Origin: Fusibacter sp. A1 | Lineage (GTDB): Bacteria > Bacillota > Clostridia > Peptostreptococcales > Acidaminobacteraceae | Reading direction: 5' to 3' | DNA: 64,000 bases | Assembly (NCBI RefSeq): GCF_004125825.1 | Contig: NZ_QQWI01000003.1 | Location: 62,001-126,000 of the forward strand | Shown: positions 1 to 6,935 of the stretch, piece after piece | How positions within the stretch are numbered: the stretch's first letter is position 1 | How the letters are laid out: each line of letters opens with the position of its first letter | The notes under the pieces: model-generated | Told to the model about the DNA's origin: nothing | The model's database searches: none | The model's input: only the letters and a program-made list of their open reading frames with translations | Made by a program: the position numbers and the translations under genes

Positions 1-826
1 TGGACTGAATAAGCCTTTCTTCCTCTCGCTGCCTGATAAAGTCGGTATAGTTTCCATGATAGGTTTTACACCGTTTGTCACTCAGCGCTACAATCTTGTT
101 TACGGTCTTATCTAAAAAGTATCTGTCATGAGATACAATAACGACAATCCCCTTATAGCTGTTAATAAATGTTTGCAACCATTCAACCGACTCCATGTCA
201 AGATGGTTGGTCGGTTCGTCGAGCAGCAGCACGTCGGGTGTCTCAATGAGGAGTTTTCCTAAAAGGACGATCTTCTTCTCGCCACCGCTCAACCTTTCGA
301 AGGCGCTACTTAAAAACTCATCGTTGAACTTGAGCCCTGTGCAGACTTTCTTTAGTTTTTCCTCGGTCTCATAACCGCCTTTCACTTCGTATTCCTGGGT
401 AAGCCGGCTATAGTTTTCAAGGGTCCTTGTCAGTTCCACATCCTTCAAGTGTGTCATCTCACCCTCTAGCCGTCTTAGCTGAGCTTCCAGCTCTAAAAGG
501 GCTGAAAAGCTTGAATTCAGAACATCATAAACGGTCTCACCGCTATCGAACTTTGGAACCTGTTCCAAATAGGCCGTGCTAGTATTTTTTGTGACCTTCA
601 CCCATCCCTCATCGTAACCCGGTGGCACGGGAGCATAAGGGTAACCCGCACAGTGCCTCAACTGTATCATTCCTGCTATCAGTTTCAGTATCGTTGTTTT
701 CCCGGTACCGTTATTTCCTACAATACCGACTCTTTCAGCCCCTGTTATGTGAAAACTGACTGTATTGAACAAAAGATGGGCATCTAAAAACTTTTTCACC
801 TGATCAAATCTAATTTCGTGCATCAT
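1..826 (-). CDS. ABC-F family ATPase, partial (C-terminal part outside window)
   Basis: About 275 codons are visible from an ATG at 826. Reading the minus strand gives a Walker A motif GNNGTGKTT (residues 37-45), signature LSGGEKK, Walker B VLLLDEP followed by TNHLD, and the H-loop SHDRYF. There is no membrane segment, so this is a soluble ABC-F protein. Family members act on the ribosome, either as translation factors or by displacing antibiotics. The insertion after Walker A (about residues 55-80, with PVPPGYDEG) is unusual for housekeeping ABC-F proteins. The ribosome binding site AAGGAAG (834-840) lies inside the last codons of an upstream leader ORF. The leader and the neighbouring accessory genes suggest an inducible antibiotic-resistance type, but this is inference. 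The second ATP-binding half lies beyond the left edge. Confidence 0.9.
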   Translation of the reverse strand, partial: MMHEIRFDQVKKFLDAHLLFNTVSFHITGAERVGIVGNNGTGKTTILKLIAGMIQLRHCAGYPYAPVPPGYDEGWVKVTKNTSTAYLEQVPKFDSGETVYDVLNSSFSALLELEAQLRRLEGEMTHLKDVELTRTLENYSRLTQEYEVKGGYETEEKLKKVCTGLKFNDEFLSSAFERLSGGEKKIVLLGKLLIETPDVLLLDEPTNHLDMESVEWLQTFINSYKGIVVIVSHDRYFLDKTVNKIVALSDKRCKTYHGNYTDFIRQREEERLIQS

Positions 827-830
827 AAAC

Positions 831-932
831 CTACTTCCTTGCATTCCTCAATAACTGTGTCACTAAAAAAGTATCATTTTCCAAAGAAGATAGACACCTC
901 ATCTTCTTATCTAGGTAGAAGTTGAGGTCCAT
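831..932 (-). CDS. Candidate 33-codon leader peptide of the ABC-F gene
   Basis: ATG at 932 is preceded by GAAAGG. The ORF encodes MDLNFYLDKK... and ends ...RNARK-TAG. Its stop is 4 bases before the ABC-F start, and its last codons contain the ABC-F ribosome binding site. The internal hairpin at 884-908 lies within the ORF, so translation of the leader would reshape the RNA. This arrangement is typical of translational attenuators of ribosome-protection genes. It is a prediction from position and pairing, not from homology. Confidence 0.5.
   Translation of the reverse strand: MDLNFYLDKKMRCLSSLENDTFLVTQLLRNARK
884..908 (-). promoter_or_regulatory. Attenuator hairpin with alternative pairing to the ABC-F ribosome binding site
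   Basis: On the minus strand AAGAAGAT (908-901) pairs with ATCTTCTT (891-884) in an 8-bp stem with a 9-base loop. The 3' arm extended by one base, CTTCTTT (889-883), can instead pair over seven positions (one G-U) with the ABC-F ribosome binding site AAGGAAG (840-834). The two pairings exclude each other, as expected for a translational switch. Confidence 0.45.
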
Positions 933-982
933 TCACCAACCTTTCAAAATATGACACTTGCGTTACATGATTACTCACTTTA

Positions 983-1011
983 TTGAAGAATTATCCATAT
1001 CGGTCTATGAT
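983..1011 (+). promoter_or_regulatory. SigA-type promoter of the CD3324-like unit
   Basis: TTGAAG (983-988) and TATGAT (1006-1011) are separated by 17 bases. Transcription would start near 1018, giving a 150-base leader that contains a short uORF and a 12-bp hairpin. Confidence 0.55.
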
Positions 1012-1043
1012 GAATTTAACATAACAAAGGAGGACCCCATTTT

Positions 1044-1070
1044 ATGCTAAGATATGTTATTACTGCGTAG
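1044..1070 (+). CDS. Leader peptide MLRYVITA upstream of the CD3324-like gene
   Basis: A very strong ribosome binding site AAAGGAGG (1026-1033) sits 10 bases before ATG. Eight codons are followed by TAG, whose G is the first base of the hairpin arm 1070-1081. The same layout recurs at 1582-1608 with peptide MLREISIA. The paired pattern (Met-Leu-Arg..., Ala as last residue, TAG stop) strongly suggests a translated regulatory leader. Confidence 0.6.
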   Translation: MLRYVITA

Positions 1071-1167
1071 CAAAAGCTATCGCGTAAATTGAATAGGTTG
1101 TAACAACCAAATGTCAGTAAAGATAGCTTTTGCAAATCCTTAAATCAGTCACATTACATTTAGGAGG
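1070..1167 (+). promoter_or_regulatory. Attenuator-like RNA leader 1
   Basis: GCAAAAGCTATC (1070-1081) pairs perfectly with GATAGCTTTTGC (1122-1133). The loop holds a further hairpin GGTTG/CAACC (1096-1108). Downstream, CCTTAAAT (1138-1145) can pair with ATTTAGG (1158-1164), part of the ribosome binding site, with one bulged base. No T-run follows the first hairpin, so control is more likely at translation than by termination. Confidence 0.5.
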
Positions 1168-1172
1168 CGCAG

Positions 1173-1448
1173 ATGAGCTATACCAATGCAAAACAAATAT
1201 TACCAGACGAGATTATTGAACTCATTCAGAATTATGTCGAAGGTGAATACTTATATATCCCTAAAAAAGCGGATAACAGAAAAGCTTGGGGGGAAAACAC
1301 GAAGACAAGGAATGAGCTTCATACGCGAAACTCGAGTATCTACAAGGACTATATCGAAGGCTTAAGCACCGCTGAACTTGCCGATAAATACTATCTGTCG
1401 ATAAAGAGCATTCAACGTATCGTTCTAAACCTAAAGAAGTCATCTTAA
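1173..1448 (+). CDS. CD3324-family small protein with helix-turn-helix
   Basis: 91 residues. It begins MSYTNAKQILPDEIIELIQNY and contains YIPKK and WGENTKTR, the pattern I know from the uncharacterised CD3324 family. The C-terminal third (LSTAELADKYYLSIKSIQRIV) looks like a DNA-binding helix-turn-helix related to Mor-type activators, so a transcription regulator is plausible but unproven. The ribosome binding site TAGGAGG lies 5 bases before the ATG and can be sequestered by the upstream leader. A terminator follows at once, so the gene is monocistronic. It shares its leader design with the DUF1062 gene downstream. Confidence 0.8.
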   Translation: MSYTNAKQILPDEIIELIQNYVEGEYLYIPKKADNRKAWGENTKTRNELHTRNSSIYKDYIEGLSTAELADKYYLSIKSIQRIVLNLKKSS

Positions 1449-1473
1449 ACCAACGCTTGCCGTTGGTTTTTTA
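1448..1473 (+). terminator. Intrinsic terminator of the CD3324-like gene
   Basis: AACCAACG (1448-1455) and CGTTGGTT (1461-1468) form an 8-bp stem with a CTTGC loop, followed by a T-run. The stem overlaps the gene's stop codon. Confidence 0.85.
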
Positions 1474-1581
1474 TTGCGCTTTAAACGCCTATAACTTGAT
1501 TCATAAACAAACATGAGGTCGTATCTTCACCCTACCAGCCCTATACTTAAGCTATCAAGAATACGAAAGGAGCGCACATTT

Positions 1582-1608
1582 ATGCTTAGAGAGATCTCAA
1601 TTGCATAG
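1582..1608 (+). CDS. Leader peptide MLREISIA upstream of the DUF1062 gene
   Basis: GAAAGGAG (1565-1572) precedes ATG by 9 bases. Eight codons end in GCA TAG, with the stop codon overlapping the first hairpin arm exactly as in the leader at 1044-1070. A -10-like TATACT lies at 1542-1547, but no good -35 was found. Confidence 0.6.
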   Translation: MLREISIA

Positions 1609-1692
1609 CAAAGGCTATGCATAGATAGATAAATTATTTATGAATAGCCTTTGCTTTCCCTAATGTAACTTTAGTTTCTACACAAAATTAGG
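1608..1692 (+). promoter_or_regulatory. Attenuator-like RNA leader 2
   Basis: GCAAAGGCTAT (1608-1618) pairs with ATAGCCTTTGC (1644-1654). The loop holds the apical hairpin ATAAA/TTTAT (1629-1641). CCTAAT (1659-1664) is complementary to ATTAGG (1687-1692) over the ribosome binding site. An alternative local hairpin GCATAG/CTATGC (1603-1620) overlaps the leader stop codon. Architecture matches leader 1 although loop sequences differ. Confidence 0.5.
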
Positions 1693-1701
1693 AGAATGCA
1701 T

Positions 1702-2292
1702 ATGAGCTATTTGAACACTGTAACATGGACCATCGAACCGCTGGCATTGCCAACCGTTATCAAGACTTGCTCCAAATGCGGGCACAAGGCCACTTTTGTC
1801 AATACTGAAAAGTTCAGAGTCAACGCAAATAAAATGAGTCTGGATATCTGGTTGATTTACTGCTGTGAAAAGTGCAAGTCGACTTATAACCTCACCGTCC
1901 ACGAACGTATTAGTCCGCAAGAGATGCCCCTTACCATGCTTGAGCGTTTTATGGGCAACGACTTGCAGTTAGCAAGAGAGGTGGGCTTTGACTCGATACT
2001 CCATCAAAAGAACAAAGTGCACCTCGACCTTGCATCCGTACCCTTTGACATTACAGGAGAGATGGTGAACTTGGATGCCCCCGGCATGATAGAGTTAAAG
2101 TGCCCTTTCAATTTAGGGCAACGCGTCGACAAAATCTTGAGTAAGAAATTGAACGTCTCAAGATCAGTCATCAAGCGGCTGCATGAGTCTGGAAAGTTAA
2201 CCGGTCCCAAAGCAAAAGGATTGCTGAATGAAAAGGTCAAGTCCGATAGGTCTTTGAGGATTTCAATTAATACCATGAAAGCAATTGGTTAA
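1702..2292 (+). CDS. DUF1062 family protein with zinc ribbon
   Basis: About 196 residues from the ATG at 1702; an in-frame ATG at 1696 almost touches the AGGAG (1690-1694), so 1702 with 7-base spacing is preferred. It also gives the same MSY start as the CD3324-like gene. CSKCGHK and CCEKCKS form a four-cysteine zinc ribbon in the N-terminal half. The middle matches DUF1062 as I know it. The C-terminal part (VDKILSKKLNVSRSVIKRL...) resembles an S4-like or helix-turn-helix RNA/DNA-binding segment. Function is unknown. The attenuator leader suggests induction under translation stress. Confidence 0.8.
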   Translation: MSYLNTVTWTIEPLALPTVIKTCSKCGHKATFVNTEKFRVNANKMSLDIWLIYCCEKCKSTYNLTVHERISPQEMPLTMLERFMGNDLQLAREVGFDSILHQKNKVHLDLASVPFDITGEMVNLDAPGMIELKCPFNLGQRVDKILSKKLNVSRSVIKRLHESGKLTGPKAKGLLNEKVKSDRSLRISINTMKAIG

Positions 2293-2309
2293 AGCGCTTG
2301 CTGAAATAA

Positions 2310-2355
2310 AAAAGCACAAGATACTTGATGTCTTTCATCAAAATCTTGTGCTTTT
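2310..2355 (+). terminator. Strong terminator after the DUF1062 gene
   Basis: A perfect 13-bp stem pairs AAAAGCACAAGAT (2310-2322) with its complement at 2343-2355. An inner stem TTGATG/CATCAA (2325-2341) extends the hairpin. T-rich on the plus strand and A-rich at the other end, so it could work in both directions. Confidence 0.8.
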
Positions 2356-2447
2356 AAGTTCTCCATGTCATAGTCAACCACACAATTCAGAATCGGTTTG
2401 TTCATCATAAATAAAATATTCCAGAACTTTAATACTAATTACTTTAA

Positions 2448-2476
2448 TTGTAAAAATGAGCTTTCAAAGATACAAT
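2448..2476 (+). promoter_or_regulatory. SigA-type promoter of the GNAT gene
   Basis: TTGTAA (2448-2453), a 17-base spacer and TACAAT (2471-2476) lie 49 bases before the coding region. Confidence 0.5.
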
Positions 2477-2525
2477 ATAACTCATAAGGGAAAAACTACG
2501 TCCTATAATTTCAAGGAGTTGCAAT

Positions 2526-3299
2526 ATGAAAAATTTAGAAAAAACACTATTGTATCATGAGCTATCAATGACTTATAGCGATACTTCAAAGATTCAAAAA
2601 TATGATTTACCCAGTGGTTATCACTATGAGTTTTATCGTCCTGGCGATGAGGAAGAATGGGTGGAAATTCAAATGGAATCAGGTTCTATTTGCAATTCCA
2701 AAAAAGCTTTGGAATATTTCCATGCTTTCTTTGATTATTTTAAGGTTGAATTAGATAAACGTTGTTTTTTTATAGTTAATGATAATTATGAAAAAATAGC
2801 AACCGCAACCATTTCTTTATTGGAGAATAATGAAGATGAGTATGAAGCCACAGTTGATTGGGTTGCCATAAAAAGCGAATATCAAGGGAAGGGTTTATCA
2901 AGACCGTTGATATCAAAGCTTTTGGAAGTTGCTAATAATTTAGGTCATGATAAATTAATGTTGCACACACAAACGCATACTTGGTTGGCAGCCAAATTAT
3001 ATCTAGATTTTGGCTTTGAACCATACAATATGACGAATGGTTCAGAAGGATGGCAAATATTGAAAAAGCTTACTAACCATCCTAAGCTAAAAAATATTTC
3101 TTCGATAAGTAACGATAAGATGTTTTCAAAACTTGCACTATTAATAGATGAGAAGCTAAGTACTATGTTTGAAAAAGATTATTCCTATTCCATTTGGTAT
3201 AAAAATGGTAGAAACGATGTTTACGTATATTGTGATGGAAAAGAATATGAGTACAAATATTATGAAAAACAAGAGGCTATTGAATTAGAAGTGATTTGA
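2526..3299 (+). CDS. GNAT family acetyltransferase with C-terminal extension
   Basis: 257 residues; AAGGAG lies 9 bases before the ATG. Residues about 30-185 form a GNAT fold, with the acetyl-CoA loop in YQGKGLSRPLISKLLE and a typical strand-helix end (AAKLYLDFGFEPYNM). Such enzymes move acetyl from acetyl-CoA to an amine; the substrate cannot be read from sequence. The last 70 residues are rich in Lys, Tyr and Glu and match no domain I recognise. The gene is visibly more AT-rich than its neighbours, which suggests recent acquisition together with the surrounding accessory genes. Confidence 0.75.
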   Translation: MKNLEKTLLYHELSMTYSDTSKIQKYDLPSGYHYEFYRPGDEEEWVEIQMESGSICNSKKALEYFHAFFDYFKVELDKRCFFIVNDNYEKIATATISLLENNEDEYEATVDWVAIKSEYQGKGLSRPLISKLLEVANNLGHDKLMLHTQTHTWLAAKLYLDFGFEPYNMTNGSEGWQILKKLTNHPKLKNISSISNDKMFSKLALLIDEKLSTMFEKDYSYSIWYKNGRNDVYVYCDGKEYEYKYYEKQEAIELEVI

Positions 3300-3391
3300 T
3301 ATAAAAAGGTGAAACATGAAATTGCAATTCTTAATATCTGATGTTTTCAACTAAATCAGAATTCTTCTTTTCAATGCTTTAATAAAAATGC

Positions 3392-3784
3392 TCAAGAAGT
3401 GAGATATTCATTCAAAATCATCTGACACGTACTACAAAAAGGCGAAGGTGGGTTATTTTCATCAAATTGAACGATTTCACTAAAATGACTATTATCTATA
3501 AATGATGAAACATCTTGTACATATCCTTTAACAGTTCCCATAGTCATCTCATTAACATGGTTTTCAAAGACAATATTCAAGTCACCTAAATAGTCAGTGG
3601 TCACTAGGTTAAGATTTGTCTGTTCCAAGCAATACCGTACTGCAGTTTCCAACACACTTTCGTTGATCCTTGTAGGACCTGCAGGCAACTCCCAATAACC
3701 ACTTTTTCTGTTTTTGAAAAGTAGAACACCACTATCAGTTATTGGCAGTATAAAGACTACATCTATATTTTTTTTGATATACAT
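3392..3784 (-). CDS. Nudix-like hydrolase with degenerate Nudix box
   Basis: About 130 residues from ATG at 3784, chosen because AAGGAG lies 8 bases upstream; an in-frame ATG at 3817 has no site. The fold pattern (VVFILPITDSGVLLFKNR, WELPAGPTRINES) is that of a Nudix hydrolase. The Nudix box is poor: after G-x5-E and x7-R the usual EExxEExG is RYCLEQTN, so the metal-binding glutamates are mostly missing. It may bind rather than cleave nucleotides, or be inactive. A CxxC near the C-terminus (FCSTC) is noted. It follows a truncated P-loop gene in a decayed area. Confidence 0.55.
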   Translation of the reverse strand: MYIKKNIDVVFILPITDSGVLLFKNRKSGYWELPAGPTRINESVLETAVRYCLEQTNLNLVTTDYLGDLNIVFENHVNEMTMGTVKGYVQDVSSFIDNSHFSEIVQFDENNPPSPFCSTCQMILNEYLTS

Positions 3785-3839
3785 ATGAACATCTCCTTGT
3801 ATATGAAAGCAAATCAAGCGACTCCTTATATCTCTTCTT

Positions 3840-3950
3840 TCAGTACGCTATATTCTCGAAAACAGTTTTGGGAACTGTTTTTAATACTTCTTTTGCTATT
3901 GTTGTTTTCCCTACTCCATTTGGTCCACATATGAATATCAGCTTTTTCAT
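3840..3950 (-). pseudogene. Truncated P-loop ATPase/kinase remnant
   Basis: A 36-codon ORF starts with MKKLIFICGPNGVGKTTIA, a clear Walker A, and has a proper AGGAGAA site before the ATG at 3950. It stops at TGA (3842-3840) after ...FENIAY, long before any Walker B. The family (small AAA/cytidylate-kinase-like ATPases) is normally 170-190 residues. I read it as the surviving 5' end of a broken gene. Confidence 0.6.
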
Positions 3951-3976
3951 AAAGTAATTCTCCTTTCGGTTCCTGA

Positions 3977-4420
3977 TCATCTATGAAGATACACACACGA
4001 TACCGCTTTAAAGGAAGAGGCATGCCTATACCATTTGCATTCCTCAAGGGTAGTCAATACAAATATGTTACGCTCATCAATTTGGCACCACTTCTCACGA
4101 AAACACTTTATGATTGGTTCAACATATACAAATCCCTCTTCAATGTAAGCATTAATAATGTCTTGGGCTTTTTCAGTCTCTTGGTATTCACTCCATATTG
4201 TAGCAGCTCTCATGAAACATTCTTCGAAAACCCTAAACCAGGAAGTAGCAGACGAATCCCATGCATACAGATAATCTATCATTTGCCTGTGAATCGGCGT
4301 CAGTAACTCAACTTGTCCGTGTATCTCTGGCTTACACGCTACAAGTGCGTCCTTAAAGTAATGATGTAAGTATTCGCAACCCTGTATTGGTACTTTGAGA
4401 GAAATGTAAAATCGGATCGC
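3977..4420 (-). pseudogene. Gene fragment without a start codon
   Basis: An open frame runs from just after a TAA at 4421-4423 down to 3977. It reads ...IHGQVELLTPIHRQMIDYL followed by SWFRVFEECFMRAATIWSEY. The first ATG, inside the frame at 4282, has no ribosome binding site, and clear protein-like sequence continues upstream of it. The tail after TTLEECK looks frameshifted. I do not recognise the family with certainty; it resembles C-terminal parts of DUF4932-type proteins. Most likely a decayed 5'-truncated gene. Confidence 0.45.
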
Positions 4421-4596
4421 TTATCACGCCTTGGGGTTAAAGTATTTACCAGCTACTTTGAACTGCCGTTATGGCGTATCTTATTATTTTGCTCATTCAA
4501 GCTGTAGAAAATGTTACACAAAAACACGTCGAAAAGTACAAGGGCATCCACGTTCCTCCAACTACAAAACCCTTCTATCCAAAACCACCCTATCCA

Positions 4597-4625
4597 TAAA
4601 AAAAGGTGCACCATATCGGTACACC
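4597..4625 (-). terminator. Terminator of glmS
   Basis: On the minus strand GGTGTACC and GGTGCACC (4625-4605) form an 8-bp stem with one G-U pair, followed by seven T residues. Confidence 0.85.
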
Positions 4626-4632
4626 TCAGTTT

Positions 4633-6462
4633 CTATTCCACTGTTACCGACTTAGCCAAGTTTCTTGGCTTATCCACATCGTTGCCGCGGTTTAGGGCAA
4701 CATAGTAGGCAAGGTACTGCATTGGGATTACTGATAAGAGCGGAGCTAGAAGGTCATCGCATTTTGGAATGTAGATGACTTCGTCGGCAACGCTTACGAT
4801 GCTCTTGTTTCCTTCTTGTGCGATTGCCACCACGTAGGCACCACGCGCTTTTACTTCTTTGATATTGCTTACGGTTTTTTCGTATAGTTTCGACTGTGTG
4901 GCAAGGGCGATTACCAGTGTTCCCTTTTCAAGCAGTGCGATTGTGCCGTGCTTTAGCTCGCCAGCAGCGATTGCAAAGGAGTTGATATAGCTTAGCTCTT
5001 TAAGTTTTAAAGAGGCTTCCATTGCGATGTCCACATCGGCTCCTCTCCCCATAAAGAAGACGCTGTCGTTGTTGAACTGTTCTGATGCGACCTTTTGGAT
5101 CTGCTTTTCTGTTTCTAGTGCGTCGGCAGTCAAGGCTTCCATTCCGCTTAGTTTTTCAATCCATGTCTTGTACTGTACATCGTCCACGTTGCCATTGAGT
5201 GAACCAAGGTGCAGCCCTAGCATGTAGAAGGCCATCAGTTGGGTTGTGAAGGCTTTTGTAGAAGCGACGCCTATCTCAGGACCTGCCCAAGTATAGAACA
5301 GGTCGTCTGAATCCCTAGCGACTGACGAGCCAACTACATTGACGATGGATAGGACTCTTGCGCCCAGTCTTTTCGCTTCTCTTAGCGACTGCAGGGTATC
5401 GAGTGTTTCTCCCGATTGTGACACTGCGATAAAGAGCGTGTTCTCATCGACAAAAGGCTCGCTGTATCTGAATTCGGACGCGACTTCTACCGATACTGGA
5501 ATTTTAGCGATTTTTTCTATGGCGTGTTTGCCGATCAGTCCTGCGTGGTATGCGGTACCGCATGCAACGATATAGACTTTATTGATCTTTCTAAGCATTT
5601 CTGGTGTTAGGTGGATATGTTCAAAATTGAATTTACCCTCACTGTTGATTCTTCTGTGTAGCGTATCGTGAAGTCCTTTTGGCTGTTCATGGATCTCTTT
5701 TAGGGTAAAGTGCTCGTAACCTTCTTTTTCTGCCGATTCTGCATCCCAAGTCACTTCGAAGATGTCACGCTGAACCGGTTGTCTGAAAGCGTCGAATATT
5801 TGAACGCTATCTCTTTTTAGGATCACCACCTCATCATTTTCGATCAGGTATACCTGTTTTGTGTATTTGAGTAGCGCAGGAATATCCGATGCGATAAACT
5901 GTTCGTGCTCTCCAAGTCCGACCACAAGCGGGCTGTCTTTTCTTACTGCGATCAGTTCGTCAGGGTGGTTCTTGCTTACAACACCAATCGCATAGGCGCC
6001 TTCCATTCTGTCTATCGCGCTGTATACGGCATCCACCAGGTTGCCTTCGTAGTAATAATCAATTAGGTGGGCGATGACTTCTGTATCCGTTTCAGATTGG
6101 AACACGATCCCCTTTTCAGCAATCAGCCATTCCTTGATCTGCGAGTAGTTTTCGATAATACCGTTATGGATGACTGCGATATCACCTGCGACATTCGTAT
6201 GCGGGTGCGCGTTCAGGTCTGACGGCTCACCGTGAGTGGCCCATCTTGTATGACCGATACCGATATGGCTGTCCATCGAAAGCGGCTCGATATGGTCCGC
6301 CAGATTTTGAAGTCTTCCCTTATACTTGTGTACTTCTAGGTTGCTGCCGTTCAAAATAGCGACTCCCGCAGAGTCGTACCCTCTGTACTCGAGTTTCGCA
6401 AGTCCTTCAAGAAGAACAGGAACTGCGTTTCCTACACCAATATAACCAACTATTCCACACAT
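4633..6462 (-). CDS. glmS: Glutamine-fructose-6-phosphate aminotransferase
   Basis: 609 residues. It makes glucosamine-6-phosphate from fructose-6-phosphate and glutamine, the first step to UDP-GlcNAc. The start is taken at ATG 6462 because MCGIVGYIG puts the catalytic cysteine next to the initiator Met; a GTG nine bases earlier overlaps the ribosome binding site AGAGGTG. The N-terminal half is the class-II glutamine amidotransferase (HTRWATHG, NAHPH). The C-terminal half has two SIS sugar-isomerase domains (SQSGETLDTL, STKAFTTQL) and ends with the typical KPRNLAKSVTVE. A glmS ribozyme precedes it, but two terminator-like hairpins lie between. Confidence 0.97.
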   Translation of the reverse strand: MCGIVGYIGVGNAVPVLLEGLAKLEYRGYDSAGVAILNGSNLEVHKYKGRLQNLADHIEPLSMDSHIGIGHTRWATHGEPSDLNAHPHTNVAGDIAVIHNGIIENYSQIKEWLIAEKGIVFQSETDTEVIAHLIDYYYEGNLVDAVYSAIDRMEGAYAIGVVSKNHPDELIAVRKDSPLVVGLGEHEQFIASDIPALLKYTKQVYLIENDEVVILKRDSVQIFDAFRQPVQRDIFEVTWDAESAEKEGYEHFTLKEIHEQPKGLHDTLHRRINSEGKFNFEHIHLTPEMLRKINKVYIVACGTAYHAGLIGKHAIEKIAKIPVSVEVASEFRYSEPFVDENTLFIAVSQSGETLDTLQSLREAKRLGARVLSIVNVVGSSVARDSDDLFYTWAGPEIGVASTKAFTTQLMAFYMLGLHLGSLNGNVDDVQYKTWIEKLSGMEALTADALETEKQIQKVASEQFNNDSVFFMGRGADVDIAMEASLKLKELSYINSFAIAAGELKHGTIALLEKGTLVIALATQSKLYEKTVSNIKEVKARGAYVVAIAQEGNKSIVSVADEVIYIPKCDDLLAPLLSVIPMQYLAYYVALNRGNDVDKPRNLAKSVTVE

Positions 6463-6520
6463 ATTATTCACCTCTAGTATTTGACTGTTTCGTATATACC
6501 CACCACGGCGATGGATAATA

Positions 6521-6545
6521 AAAAAGCCTTCAGCAGGCTGAAGGC
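6521..6545 (-). terminator. Terminator-like hairpin between ribozyme and glmS (second)
   Basis: GCCTTCAG and CTGAAGGC form a perfect 8-bp stem with a 4-base loop; on the minus strand it is followed by TTTTTT. It sits only about 60 bases before the glmS start and downstream of the ribozyme. Confidence 0.75.
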
Positions 6546-6547
6546 AT

Positions 6548-6572
6548 TAAAAAAAGCGGCACAATATGCCAC
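6548..6572 (-). terminator. Terminator-like hairpin between ribozyme and glmS (first)
   Basis: On the minus strand GTGGCA and TGCCGC pair (one G-U), followed by seven T residues. It is the first of two tandem hairpins after the ribozyme. Confidence 0.6.
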
Positions 6573-6599
6573 TTTACACACGCAAAAATGCGCACGAAG

Positions 6600-6796
6600 A
6601 AACTTTGCTTAAGTTGTCTCAGCTAACCTAGGTATTGTCTCTGTGATTGCTCACAGGTTTTGACCTGTCGTTAACGGCACTGAGTTGCCGCAGGGTACCC
6701 GCCGAACTTTCGATAAACCCTGTCCTCGTCCCCCACTGTACATATTATCTATCATCACTATCTGACAAATAACTCATAACCAGTGGATCTGGCGCT
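6600..6796 (-). ncRNA. glmS ribozyme (GlcN6P-activated self-cleaving RNA)
   Basis: The minus strand carries AGCGCCAGA at the 5' end and, after P2/P3 sequence, the hallmark core GGGACGAGG, TTATCGAAAGTTCGGCGGG and its pseudoknot partner CCCTGC. Cleavage is expected between A6796 and G6795. In known cases glucosamine-6-phosphate triggers self-cleavage and decay of glmS mRNA. The 3' boundary given is approximate. A -10-like TATACT (6850-6845) lies 50 bases upstream. Confidence 0.93.
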
Positions 6797-6844
6797 TGAA
6801 ATGAAATTGTAAGTTTCTTGTATTTTCTCACCTCCTGTTTTGAC

Positions 6845-6850
6845 AGTATA
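6845..6850 (-). promoter_or_regulatory. -10 element (TATACT) for the glmS ribozyme transcript
   Basis: TATACT on the minus strand, followed by AGGAGGTGAG and then the ribozyme. No convincing -35 at 17 bases was found, so the call is tentative. Together with the region 6851-6935, which holds nothing else I can identify, it separates glmM from the ribozyme. Confidence 0.35.
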
Positions 6851-6935
6851 CCATAAGTAGGCCGACCAAAACCAAAATTCATAAAAAATTCATCAAAAAG
6901 TAATGTAGGAGCGTAAAACGCCCCTAGTAGCCACT

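Noticed and set aside
4431-4705. Short plus-strand ORFs after glmS
   Set aside because: No ribosome binding site and they run into the glmS terminator on the opposite strand.
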